DNA of 64,000 nucleotides, from the NCBI RefSeq assembly GCF_910593845.1, contig NZ_CAJVAS010000017.1, positions 1 to 64,000 on the forward strand, in the 5' to 3' direction. The stretch comes from Paenibacillus solanacearum. Lineage in GTDB: Bacteria; Bacillota; Bacilli; Paenibacillales; NBRC-103111. The notes under the pieces are model-generated. The model was not told the DNA's origin. It did no database searches and saw only the letters and a program-made list of their open reading frames with translations. Shown one piece after another: positions 56,425 through 64,000 of the stretch. The stretch's first letter is position 1. The number at the start of each line of letters is the position of its first letter. Position numbers and translations under genes: made by a program.

Positions 56425-56637
56425 CTATTTTAGATGAATCCGTATTTTCGCGTTACTGATGACAAACGCCATGACCTTGAACGCTTCTTCCTTATGCTTG
56501 CTATTGACGGACATCAACAGGCCCGATACGTCCGGCCGATAATGTCCTTGTTGTTGTTTTACATACTGATCATACATGGCGGCACCTTGCGTTTGAATAC
56601 AATTATGGGCCGCAAAAGTGAGCATTACGGACATCAC
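56425..56637 (-). pseudogene. Relic of a solute-binding lipoprotein gene
   Basis: The 70-codon frame contains 'RPDVSGLLMSVNSKHKEEAFKVMAFVISN', which matches the conserved C-terminal third of the sugar-binding lipoproteins in this window (compare protein D, KYKDDAFQVASFMATEE). The signal peptide and both lobes' cores are missing and there is no start signal. It lies between the GH43 gene and the arabinofuranosidase-like gene, and so marks a lost uptake gene of this operon. Confidence 0.7.
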
Positions 56638-56643
56638 ATCGAA

Positions 56644-59547
56644 CTAATTTTTACGGATGACGTTGGAGAAGGTAACGCTTTCCCCTTGCTCGTTCACCGC
56701 CTGGACTTTGTAATAATACCGCTGCCCTTCCGGCAGCCCGCTGTCGGTATACGCCGTCTCCGCAACCCCTTCGGCAATCGCTTCGAACCCGGCATCTGGC
56801 TTCGTGCTGCGGTACACGGTGTATGACTTCGTATTGGGCGCATACATGCGGGCCGTATCGAACCACGCGCCTGGGCCGCTGCTGTACAGCGCGAACTTGC
56901 CGGACGGCAGCGAGCTGTCCGTAGCGCGCAGAATCGTCCCTTCGTTGTTCAGCTTGGCGTAAATATTGTTGCCGTCCACGGTAATAAACAGATAGAGCCG
57001 CTTCGGATTGCCGCTTTCTTTTTTCGAGGCGAGCACTTGTTCTTTGCCTTCCGTAACCTTGATCAGCTTGTACTGCTTATCTGCCCGGTCGTATACGAAC
57101 CGGATATGGTTGTCCCGGTCGACGTAGCGCGCAGCGACGCCCGCTTGCCCGGCTGTTCCGTCCGTCCATTCCACGAGGGCTTCCCCTTCGTACTGGCCTT
57201 GCGGCGTATCCGTCCACACGGCAAATGCGCCGCCGCCCGCTTGGGCACGGTACCCGCTGACCTTCCGGTTGCGGTCGGGATGCGGCTCCACCTTCCAACC
57301 CTCCGCGCGAAACGGCCCAGCCGTTCCGTCTTCGAAGTTATGCTCCGCCACCTCGGTGCGAGCCGGCTTCCACTGCATGGTGATGGATGGACCGCTCTCC
57401 TGCTTGATCGCCAGATCGCGGGGAGCGAGCGGCAGCAGGCGCCGCGGAACCGCATCCAGCTCGGCCGAATTCCGACTCTCTCCAAGCGCGTTATAGGCGC
57501 GCACGGCAAAATAATAGCGCGTATCGTTATCCAGTCCGCTCACCAGCCACCCGGCATTGTTGCCGGCCTCGATCGTTCCCGTGTATTGTCCCGGCGCTTT
57601 GCCGTAGGCAATCCGGTAGCCGTCCGCTCCCGCGACAGGCTGCCACTCCAGCACGACCTTGCCCGAACGTTCCGCGTAGGCATGACGCAGCACGGGGATG
57701 CCCGGTACGGACAACGCAGCGACAGTCTCATTGGAAGCCGGGCTTTCGCCGCTTCCGTTATAGGCCGCGACAGCGAAATAATATGTCCGACCTTCCGTCA
57801 GGCCGGAAACTTTATATTCCAGCGCTTGCCCGGCGTCAATCGTTTGCGTATACGTCTTGGACGCCGTACCGTACTTGATCTTGTAGCCTGTCGCGTTCGT
57901 GGTGGAATACCACCGCAGGTCAACCGTTCCGCCGCTGCCCGGCTCCGCCGCGTACAGCCAAGCTTCGCGGGGGGCATCGGGCGCGGCCCCGCTCCACTCC
58001 AGACGCGTGACGCTGTACGGAGCGACCGTCACGGGATTGGCCGTGCTTTCGCTGCGAATGGCGACCTGCTCTTTCTGCATGGCCGTATTGCGCGCCGCCG
58101 GATCGTTAGCCGTCGTGTACGTTTTCCTCATCTCCGCTTGCACCGGCTTGCCGTCCATTCGCACCGAGATTTGCTGCGATTGAGCCGACTTGTTCGTCAC
58201 GACGAGGTAACGCGTCCCGTTCTCACCCTTGTAGGCAGCGGCGTAGAGCGCCGGCATGCTGCCTCCCGTCTTCGTCGATTCCGCCCCGCCCGTCACCTGC
58301 GCCGGCCATACGGCCGAGCTGTAATTCACCGCGCCGTCGACTACCCGCAAGCTGGCGGATGACGCATGGTAATAGCTGTCATACGATAAGAGGGCGGGAT
58401 CGACGGTCTCTCCCCGTTGATACGCATCCTCCATGAGCAGGGAAACGTTCGTTCCGCCTCGGACCGCGTTCGTATTGAATATGCCGTTATGCAGCCGGTA
58501 TCCGGCCAGGTACGTAATATTCGGCTGGGCGGACAGGCGCAGGATCGACTCCGCGACATAGATGCCGTGGTATTGCGTGCTTTCCAGAATGCCGCCCAGC
58601 GCCACCCCCTGCTCGCCCAAATAAATCGGCGTATTGCGGTTTTGGAACTTTGGAACGTAGTTCGTATCGATCAGCGGCACCAGCTTCTCCAGGGCGCTGT
58701 TGGCGCTTTTCATCGCCTCCGGGACCGTCTTGCCGTCGCCCTCGAAGCGGTGGAACGTAATGCCGTCCCAGTACGGGTCCGGGTAGGCGAATACATCCTT
58801 ATCAAACGCATTGGCCATCTCCGGCTTATTGCTGTTAGCCATCGAAATGATCACCTTGGCTCCCGGATAATTGCGCTTGATCGCCTCGTAATGGCCCCGG
58901 ACTTTGTCCAAATAATCCGCCGCCGTCTTGTAGTACGGCGTGCTTTTGCCGCTGCTGGACGTAAAGAACATAATTTCGTTGCCCAGCTCGAAATAAATGA
59001 CCGGAACGCGGTTATCGTACAAATATTTGGCCAAATCTCCCGCCTGCTCGGCCGTCTGGCGCGTCGTATTGACCGTGATCATCGCCTTCGTATTTGTTTT
59101 GCGCAGCAGCTCGATGTAATCGGCGATATGCTCCCCGCCTTTAACTTGACCTAGCCGGAATGTCGTATGCGGTCCATGCGTCGTTCCGTCAGGCCCGAAG
59201 GCAAAAGCGCCGTAATCGATATCCGGCATGCCCGTTCGCCAGTTGAACACATCGGAGTTCGTGCCCCCCGGCCAGCGAATGAAGCCGAGACGCCCGTACC
59301 GGTTCACCTCATCAATCATTTGGCTATGATTAATGAAGGCTTCCTTATTGCTGGTCTCGTTGTTTACGCCTCTCATGCCGTAAGGGATCGACTTCTCGCG
59401 CTTCGTATCGATATCGATAACAGCATGGGCTTCGTCCGTTTGGAATGGCGCTGCTGTGATCTCCGCTTCGCCTCCTTTATTCATACTCCCGCCCCAAGTG
59501 CGCCACAGGCCGAACGACACGGCCGCCAGCACCGCTATCGATAGCAT
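56644..59547 (-). CDS. Large exported arabinofuranosidase-like protein with FN3 modules
   Basis: A 967-residue extracellular enzyme. An N-terminal signal anchor precedes a clan GH-A barrel of GH51/GH39 type (about 40-400): 'FIRWPGGTNSD', acid/base candidate E191 in FELGNE, and nucleophile candidate E312 in YLGEQG, then a beta domain to about 520. Two fibronectin-III modules follow (about 525-615 and 620-710). A third FN3 appears split: its first strands (APRDLAIKQESGPSITMQW) are separated from its last (YTVYRSTKPDAGFEAIAEGV) by about 165 residues of a jelly-roll carbohydrate-binding-like domain. I chose the ATG at 59547 (GAGAGGA ten bases upstream); a TTG at 59565 is possible. The relic above lies directly downstream. 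Confidence 0.82.
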   Translation of the reverse strand: MLSIAVLAAVSFGLWRTWGGSMNKGGEAEITAAPFQTDEAHAVIDIDTKREKSIPYGMRGVNNETSNKEAFINHSQMIDEVNRYGRLGFIRWPGGTNSDVFNWRTGMPDIDYGAFAFGPDGTTHGPHTTFRLGQVKGGEHIADYIELLRKTNTKAMITVNTTRQTAEQAGDLAKYLYDNRVPVIYFELGNEIMFFTSSSGKSTPYYKTAADYLDKVRGHYEAIKRNYPGAKVIISMANSNKPEMANAFDKDVFAYPDPYWDGITFHRFEGDGKTVPEAMKSANSALEKLVPLIDTNYVPKFQNRNTPIYLGEQGVALGGILESTQYHGIYVAESILRLSAQPNITYLAGYRLHNGIFNTNAVRGGTNVSLLMEDAYQRGETVDPALLSYDSYYHASSASLRVVDGAVNYSSAVWPAQVTGGAESTKTGGSMPALYAAAYKGENGTRYLVVTNKSAQSQQISVRMDGKPVQAEMRKTYTTANDPAARNTAMQKEQVAIRSESTANPVTVAPYSVTRLEWSGAAPDAPREAWLYAAEPGSGGTVDLRWYSTTNATGYKIKYGTASKTYTQTIDAGQALEYKVSGLTEGRTYYFAVAAYNGSGESPASNETVAALSVPGIPVLRHAYAERSGKVVLEWQPVAGADGYRIAYGKAPGQYTGTIEAGNNAGWLVSGLDNDTRYYFAVRAYNALGESRNSAELDAVPRRLLPLAPRDLAIKQESGPSITMQWKPARTEVAEHNFEDGTAGPFRAEGWKVEPHPDRNRKVSGYRAQAGGGAFAVWTDTPQGQYEGEALVEWTDGTAGQAGVAARYVDRDNHIRFVYDRADKQYKLIKVTEGKEQVLASKKESGNPKRLYLFITVDGNNIYAKLNNEGTILRATDSSLPSGKFALYSSGPGAWFDTARMYAPNTKSYTVYRSTKPDAGFEAIAEGVAETAYTDSGLPEGQRYYYKVQAVNEQGESVTFSNVIRKN

Positions 59548-59646
59548 GACCGCTTTTCCTCTCAATGGATATGCGCCTTCTTCCTCATCCTATTATTGTG
59601 GTACAATACATTCATTCGTTACTCTTAACATACGGGCAAACGGCTT

Positions 59647-60522
59647 TTGCAGGAAATAGAACTTTCAGATGAAATGGTGAGGATAATGGACAAATACGGG
59701 CCTATTTATCATTTTCCGTCGACCGGAGACATCCCTCCCCCTATCAGCGTGCCGTTCATCGGCATTAATTACTGTTCTCCCCATTACCGCAATGTGAGAA
59801 GAATGTCCAAAATTACCGTCATCGGATGCGTCCTGTCGGGCCGCGGCAAAATTCGAGTGAATGCGCAAACATGCTCCGTTCAGCGAGGCGACGTCTTTCT
59901 CATGCGAAGCGGCTGCTATCACGAGGTCATCTCGGAAGCAGACCCGGAAGAGCCGTGGGTCTTTATATGGTATAACGTTCACAGCCAATGGGCGCTTAAC
60001 GTGCTGGAAGCTTACCGGCTGCTCTCGACCGTCGTCGTCCCGGACGCCTCCTTGGAGCCGGTGTTCAAGCAGGGCATCGAATGGGCCGAGAGCAAGACGA
60101 TCGAGGAAATGCAAGGCGCACTGCAGGAGCTGTTCATGCGAATCGTCATCGGCCTGTCGGAGCTTCAACGCAAACGGCAAGACCTGCTGTCGCTGCTCGT
60201 ACGGCAAATCAAGCTGCATCTGGACAATCAGCTGCTGCAGCCTTTTCATACGGAACAACTGGTTGAGGAGATGGGCATGTCGGCCAAGCATTTGAACCGG
60301 GTATTCAAGAAAGAGATGGGAACGACCATATACAATTATGTGCTGACCAAAAAAATGGAATCGGCCAAGCTGATGCTAATCGAGACGCATTTGACGGTGG
60401 TCGAAATTTCCGAGCAGTTGGGCTATTCCGACGCTCATTACTTCTCCAATCTGTTCAAGCAGAAAAACGGCATGCGCCCCACGGCCTTCCGAAGTCAATT
60501 CAGCGACCAGGAGCAACATTAG
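59647..60522 (+). CDS. AraC-family regulator with cupin domain
   Basis: A regulator of about 280-291 residues: N-terminal cupin (about 45-130, 'SGRGKIRVNAQTCSVQRGDVFLMRSGCYHEV') and C-terminal AraC double helix-turn-helix (about 190-285; 'HTEQLVEEMGMSAKHLNRVFKKEMG', 'TVVEISEQLGYSDAHYFSNLFKQKNG'). The start is unresolved: TTG 59647, ATG 59674 and ATG 59686 are all possible and none has a strong ribosome binding site. It is divergent from the arabinofuranosidase-like gene and convergent with GH2, and probably activates this sugar cluster. Confidence 0.85.
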   Translation: MQEIELSDEMVRIMDKYGPIYHFPSTGDIPPPISVPFIGINYCSPHYRNVRRMSKITVIGCVLSGRGKIRVNAQTCSVQRGDVFLMRSGCYHEVISEADPEEPWVFIWYNVHSQWALNVLEAYRLLSTVVVPDASLEPVFKQGIEWAESKTIEEMQGALQELFMRIVIGLSELQRKRQDLLSLLVRQIKLHLDNQLLQPFHTEQLVEEMGMSAKHLNRVFKKEMGTTIYNYVLTKKMESAKLMLIETHLTVVEISEQLGYSDAHYFSNLFKQKNGMRPTAFRSQFSDQEQH

Positions 60523-60583
60523 CGCATGACCGCAAACGTTTACATTCGAACGAAACATGCGGCCTTTCTCGCCGCCGCAGCAA

Positions 60584-60614
60584 AAAGCCTCCCGTCACAA
60601 TGAAGGGAGGCTTT
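60584..60614. terminator. Bidirectional terminator between AraC and GH2
   Basis: AAAGCCTCCC and GGGAGGCTTT form a stem with A/T runs on both sides, between convergent genes. Confidence 0.8.
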
Positions 60615-60626
60615 ATTCTGTTACAG

Positions 60627-62393
60627 TCAGTCGTTCGGCTGCAGCTCTGCTTGCTCAATCGCCGCCGGCTTCAGATTGATGCGGCGGATAATCTCTCTCG
60701 AAAACTTCAGCTTGCGGTCGTACGTATACAGACCGTTCACCTCTTGCTCCACGTCGTACAGCTGGGTATAGCACAAGCCGCTGATGTTCGGATTATCGAG
60801 GATGGCCGTCATCAGCCCTTCATACCGGACCAGGAACTCTTCCTCGCTCTTCGGCCGGTCGCCGTATCCCCAGCCTTCCTCATGCGATTGGGCAGGGTCC
60901 CACCAGATGCCCCCGTATTCCGCCACCTGATACGGCTGTCCCTCGTACTTTTGCCGCTTCGGATGCTTCACGTATACTTCGCCGCCATTCTTCATCGGCT
61001 CCAGCCGAGCTGCGAACGATTCTGGGTTCTGATCGTAGTCATGCACGCTGAATATATCCGTCTTCACGTGGTAATGACCGCTCGTATCTTTCACCGGACG
61101 GGTTGGATCGACGCTCTTGCTCACTTCATACGTAATGCGCAGCACTTCGTTGTCCTGCTTCCTGCCGTCGCGGTCCCATGTCTCGTTGAACGGGCACCAG
61201 CCGATAATGGACGGATGGTTGAAGTCGCGCTCCATCCCTTCCAGCCATTCCGGCAAAAAGCTGCGCAGCCCCATCGGCGTCGTAATGTCGAGCCCCCAGT
61301 TGGCGTGCTCCGCCCACACCAGATAGCCGAGCTTATCGGCCCAATATAAGAAGCGGGGCTCGAAAATTTTCTCATGCAGCCGCGCGCCGTTGAAGCCCAG
61401 ATCCATCGCCAGCTCGATATCCCGGCGCAGCGCCTCGTCAGTCGGCGCGGTATAGATGCCGTCGGGATAAAAGCCTTGGTCGAGCACCAGGCGCTGGAAG
61501 ACGGTCCGACCGTTAATCAGCACCGCCTTATCGGTCAGCGCAATCTCCCGCATGCCGAAATAACTTGTCACCGTATCGACCGCTTGACCGTCCGCTTCCA
61601 ATATGAAGCGCAGATCGTACAATCTTCCGTGCCCCGGCTCCCACAGATGCACTTCATTCAGCGACACCTGTGTGTGAAGCTGGTGGCTGCTGATTTGCGC
61701 CGTTCGGCTGCCGACCGGCTTTCCGTCGTAAAACGCGTCGATCTTGAGCGCTAGCCCCTTCCGGTAGCTTCCCTTAAACCGAATCGCCAAATTCGCCTGA
61801 CCGTTGGCCGGGTCCGTCACGATGCGATACGAGTCGATATGGAAATCCGATACGCATTCCAGCCATACGGTTTGCCAAATGCCGGTTGTGCGCGTGTAAT
61901 AGCAGTTATACGAATGGTATTTCCCGCTCTGCTTGCCCCCCGGCTGCAGCCCGGTCCGCACATCGTCTTCCGCATACACGGTAATGACGTTTTCGCCTTC
62001 GCGAACGAGCTTCGTAATGTCGAATTGGAACGAGCTGTAGCCGCCGCGGTGCGTGCCCGCCGATACGCCGTTCACCCATACTTCCGCCTCATAATCGACG
62101 GCGCCGAAATGCAGCACAATCCGCTTGCCCGCCCAATCTTGCGGCAGCGTAAACGTCTTGCGGTACCAGACGGCAGGCATAAAATCGGTATATCCGATAC
62201 CGGATAATTCGCTTTCCGGACAAAAGGGAACGATGATCGACTGCTGCAGCCCTTCCGACTGATGGAGCTCCCGTTCGCGGCCGGTCCGGCCAAAGTCCAT
62301 TTCAAACTCCCAGGTTCCGTTCAAATTAATCCAGTCCTCGCGAACAAGCTGCGGACGCGGGTACTCAGGTCTTGGCAGATGATTAGTATTCAT
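60627..62393 (-). CDS. Family 2 glycoside hydrolase (beta-galactosidase/glucuronidase type)
   Basis: A 588-residue cytoplasmic enzyme with the three-domain GH2 core: N-terminal sugar-binding jelly roll (about 10-180, 'LNGTWEFEMDFG', 'VDYEAEVWVNGVSAGTHRGGYSSF'), Ig-like domain (about 185-290), and a TIM barrel. Catalytic acid/base is E404 in WCPFNETWD and the nucleophile candidate is E492 in QVAEYGGIWW. It would cleave beta-linked galactosides, glucuronides or arabinosides from imported oligosaccharides. I chose the ATG at 62393, preceded by AAGGA; the extension to 62414 is unsupported. It has its own transcript. Confidence 0.88.
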   Translation of the reverse strand: MNTNHLPRPEYPRPQLVREDWINLNGTWEFEMDFGRTGRERELHQSEGLQQSIIVPFCPESELSGIGYTDFMPAVWYRKTFTLPQDWAGKRIVLHFGAVDYEAEVWVNGVSAGTHRGGYSSFQFDITKLVREGENVITVYAEDDVRTGLQPGGKQSGKYHSYNCYYTRTTGIWQTVWLECVSDFHIDSYRIVTDPANGQANLAIRFKGSYRKGLALKIDAFYDGKPVGSRTAQISSHQLHTQVSLNEVHLWEPGHGRLYDLRFILEADGQAVDTVTSYFGMREIALTDKAVLINGRTVFQRLVLDQGFYPDGIYTAPTDEALRRDIELAMDLGFNGARLHEKIFEPRFLYWADKLGYLVWAEHANWGLDITTPMGLRSFLPEWLEGMERDFNHPSIIGWCPFNETWDRDGRKQDNEVLRITYEVSKSVDPTRPVKDTSGHYHVKTDIFSVHDYDQNPESFAARLEPMKNGGEVYVKHPKRQKYEGQPYQVAEYGGIWWDPAQSHEEGWGYGDRPKSEEEFLVRYEGLMTAILDNPNISGLCYTQLYDVEQEVNGLYTYDRKLKFSREIIRRINLKPAAIEQAELQPND

Positions 62394-62580
62394 TACTGTA
62401 CTTCCTTTCAACAACGTATTATTGGACCTTGAAAATCAAGCCCCTATTCCACGCGAATCCAAATACAGCTTAATAGTAAACGTTGCCCAATCGAGTAGTA
62501 AATATGGTAAACGGAACAAAACGTGAGGAATATGGACATGAGCTCGTATAAGCGAACATGCGTCTGCCTTTTCGATCAAT
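62394..62580. other. GH2 upstream region
   Basis: The gap between the GH2 start and the Nudix terminator holds no gene. A cre-like sequence near 62479-62492 has three mismatches and is not counted. I see no clear promoter. Confidence 0.35.
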
Positions 62581-62613
62581 AAAAAAACGGAACCCGCGCT
62601 ACATGGGATTCCG
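62581..62613 (-). terminator. Terminator of the Nudix gene
   Basis: GGAATCCC pairs with GGGTTCC (one bulge), followed by T7 on the minus strand. Confidence 0.75.
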
Positions 62614-62699
62614 GGACGATGCAAGATCTCGACTCACCTCTCTCGTCTCATTTCAGACCTCTCCGGCTTAATAAGATGCCGTTCTTCGCTAGGTCTACG

Positions 62700-63188
62700 C
62701 TATATTTTCTTTACCGTTTCCTTCAATGTCACTTTTTCCACTTGATCGTATACTCCATAAATTTCGAACGTGCCTTCTTCGAAAAATAAAGGGAATCTGC
62801 GCTTGAACCATGGCTGCATCGGATAATTCATCGCTTCCCGTATAGGGAACCATCGCAGTTCGCCCTCAGGAGGGTTTTGCAATAATTCGCCTTCGAATGA
62901 ATCAGCCACATAGTTGAAGACCATATACCTGAAGTTTTGGTTCGGATCCACGAACTCGTCCAGCCCTTTGTAGACAAGGTCTTTTACTCTCAGTCCCGTT
63001 TCCTCCCACACTTCGCGAGCAGCCCCTTCCGTCAAGCTCTCGGGAAAATCCACCTTGCCGCCTGGACCGATCCATCCGGGAAAACCGAGCTTGCTGGGTC
63101 GATTGACCAGCAGCACATGATCGTCCTGCTTCACCAGGCACATCGTATACAGTGCAATCTTGATATCCTTTGCGTCTTTCGCTGTCAT
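62700..63188 (-). CDS. Nudix hydrolase (MutT-like)
   Basis: A 162-residue pyrophosphatase. The Nudix box is GGKVDFPESLTEGAAREVWEETGL (G-x5-E-x7-REVWEE-x-G), which coordinates Mg2+ and cleaves nucleoside diphosphate-X substrates such as 8-oxo-dGTP. 'PGWIGPGGKVDF' and the C-terminal 'ELRWFPIREAMNYPMQPWFKR' fit MutT/NUDT1-like enzymes. I chose the ATG at 63188 (AGGAGA nine bases upstream); the ATG at 63197 is too close to the ribosome binding site. It follows the 95-aa gene by about 45 bases and may be co-transcribed. Confidence 0.88.
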   Translation of the reverse strand: MTAKDAKDIKIALYTMCLVKQDDHVLLVNRPSKLGFPGWIGPGGKVDFPESLTEGAAREVWEETGLRVKDLVYKGLDEFVDPNQNFRYMVFNYVADSFEGELLQNPPEGELRWFPIREAMNYPMQPWFKRRFPLFFEEGTFEIYGVYDQVEKVTLKETVKKI

Positions 63189-63232
63189 CGAAACCATTCT
63201 CCTATAATTATGAAATCATAACACTGCTCGGG

Positions 63233-63520
63233 TTACCCCTTTTTCCTTGCTTCGCGATAGGATTGGATGAAACAAGCCGGATCCTCTTTCACCATATACG
63301 GAAAGACGCCCTGATTCGTATGCAAATACAGGAATCCTTCGGATGCCCCTACATGCCGATACGACATGTCGAACACGTCTTCAAGACGAAATGTCCTCGC
63401 GAAAGTCACAACCTGATCGGGATACAAATACATGACTCTCGCATGGACAACCGCGCTTTGCCCGCCGCTATGAAGCTCCCTCTCGATCTTATAATAGGGC
63501 TGACTGATGATCCAGCTCAT
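63233..63520 (-). CDS. Small protein of unknown function (95 aa)
   Basis: A 95-residue soluble protein, mostly beta then a C-terminal helix ('FPYMVKEDPACFIQSYREAR'), an arrangement reminiscent of bacterial PH-like domains, though I cannot confirm this. It starts MSWIISQPYYKIERE at 63520, where TGCAGCCTCC (plus strand) gives a GGAGGCTGCA ribosome binding site. It lies upstream of the Nudix gene on the same strand. Confidence 0.6.
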   Translation of the reverse strand: MSWIISQPYYKIERELHSGGQSAVVHARVMYLYPDQVVTFARTFRLEDVFDMSYRHVGASEGFLYLHTNQGVFPYMVKEDPACFIQSYREARKKG

Positions 63521-63682
63521 TGCAGCCTCCTCTGGCCGCAGCTCTCAGCCTTTCGCCGCAACGATGCAAACGGCACCCGGGCTGCGCCTCCACGACCGGT
63601 TCCTATGAACAAGTTTCATTTCCATTTTACACCATGGGATATCAAAAGAAAAAAGGAAGATCCTCTGCATCCATTGATCATG

Positions 63683-63729
63683 AAAAAGCCAAGCGCGAGC
63701 TCCGGGCAGGGCTTCCACGCTTGGCTTTT
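63683..63729. terminator. Terminator downstream of the edge gene
   Basis: AAAAGCCAAGCG and CGCTTGGCTTTT form a stem with T-rich sequence on both strands; on the minus strand it would end the gene that enters from the right edge. Confidence 0.7.
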
Positions 63730-63778
63730 ATTTTAGGGCAGCTTAGCCGGCCTTCTGCATCGATATCGACATCATCCT

Positions 63779-64000
63779 CTAGATCGACAAGCCCGCCCTC
63801 GCACCTTGCGGCATATCCGGAAGTTCATTCACGGACACAATTTGATCCGTCCTTTTCTTCGGACGCTTCCAGTATTCCTCGCTGCCTGGCAAATCGTCAA
63901 ACCAGGCCGCCTCATCGGGACAATCCAATATCATGAACTTGCCGTATTGATTATCGCGGGATTGATGGTATTTCAAATAGGCTTTGCCGTTCTCGATCGC
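63779..64000 (-). CDS. Protein of unknown function, C-terminal part (cut by window edge)
   Basis: The reading frame is open from the window edge to the stop at 63779-63781, giving at least 73 residues: '..AIENGKAYLKYHQSRDNQYGKFMILD' then a charged tail with 'AAWFDDLPGSEEYWKRPKK'. No start with a ribosome binding site lies inside the window, so the gene begins beyond 64000. No family is recognised. Confidence 0.55.
   Translation of the reverse strand, partial: AIENGKAYLKYHQSRDNQYGKFMILDCPDEAAWFDDLPGSEEYWKRPKKRTDQIVSVNELPDMPQGARAGLSI

Noticed and set aside
57037..58362. 441-codon plus-strand frame opposite the arabinofuranosidase-like gene
   Set aside because: Very Arg-rich, low-complexity composition typical of an antisense shadow, and no ribosome binding site.
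60529..60543. cre-like sequence GCAAACGTTTACA near the end of the AraC gene
   Set aside because: Two mismatches to consensus and not upstream of any gene on either strand.
62479..62492. Sequence AGTAAACGTTGCCC upstream of GH2
   Set aside because: Three mismatches to the cre consensus, too weak to call.

Overview
The window looks like chromosome from a Paenibacillus-type member of the Bacillales. The signs are strong AGGAGG ribosome binding sites with frequent TTG/GTG starts, S-layer homology (SLH) proteins, a T-box leader, Fur-box and cre-like sites, and many AraC/YesN-type regulators, lipoprotein solute-binding proteins and glycoside hydrolases. I saw no rRNA, tRNA, CRISPR array or prophage. 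Most genes are on the minus strand.

Left part (1-7.2 kb): an exported lamin-tail-domain protein behind a cre-like site; a T-box-controlled arginyl-tRNA synthetase; an SLH/GH18 envelope hydrolase; an IsdG-like haem monooxygenase whose promoter holds a near-perfect Fur box; and a small conserved-looking gene behind a promoter-plus-terminator leader.

Envelope block (7.3-20.4 kb): a seven-gene minus-strand operon (polytopic GT39-like protein, GT2 glycosyltransferase, DUF2304, SMR-like carrier, FemAB/GNAT-like, SAM methyltransferase, NodB-type deacetylase). It lies beside a defective IS1380-like element and a 1101-residue S-layer protein gene. A second copy of the polytopic glycosyltransferase lies on the other side of the S-layer gene. 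Between the S-layer gene and the next regulator, the opposite strand carries a candidate small RNA with an anti-Shine-Dalgarno loop.

Signalling and ion block (20.5-29.2 kb): a YesM/YesN-type kinase-regulator pair; a small membrane protein; a plus-strand GAF / NarL-type regulator / PAS-kinase operon resembling NreA-NreC-NreB, preceded by two GGG-N4-CCC dyads; then an ArsR-SulP pair with a perfect palindromic operator.

Carbohydrate block I (29.3-42.6 kb): one long minus-strand array with two LplB/LplC-type permeases, two solute-binding lipoproteins, a BNR-repeat hydrolase, a membrane-bound AraC regulator, a nucleoside hydrolase, and a Tat-exported beta-helix protein ending in an S74 chaperone domain. 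A separate AraC-binding-protein pair lies upstream. Carbohydrate block II (46-62.4 kb) holds an MFS-AraC pair divergent from a Cys-type sulfatase, an orphan binding protein, GH43, a large arabinofuranosidase-like protein with FN3 modules, AraC and GH2. Between them sit a hybrid PAS histidine kinase and a rifampin phosphotransferase gene (rph) with a face-to-face promoter and short antisense transcription unit. The window ends with a Nudix hydrolase and two small unknown genes, the last cut by the window edge.

Overall, the region combines envelope glycan building, environmental sensing, and import and breakdown of plant-type or sulfated polysaccharides. Starts were chosen by ribosome binding site and spacing. 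All functions are inferred from sequence motifs without database searches.
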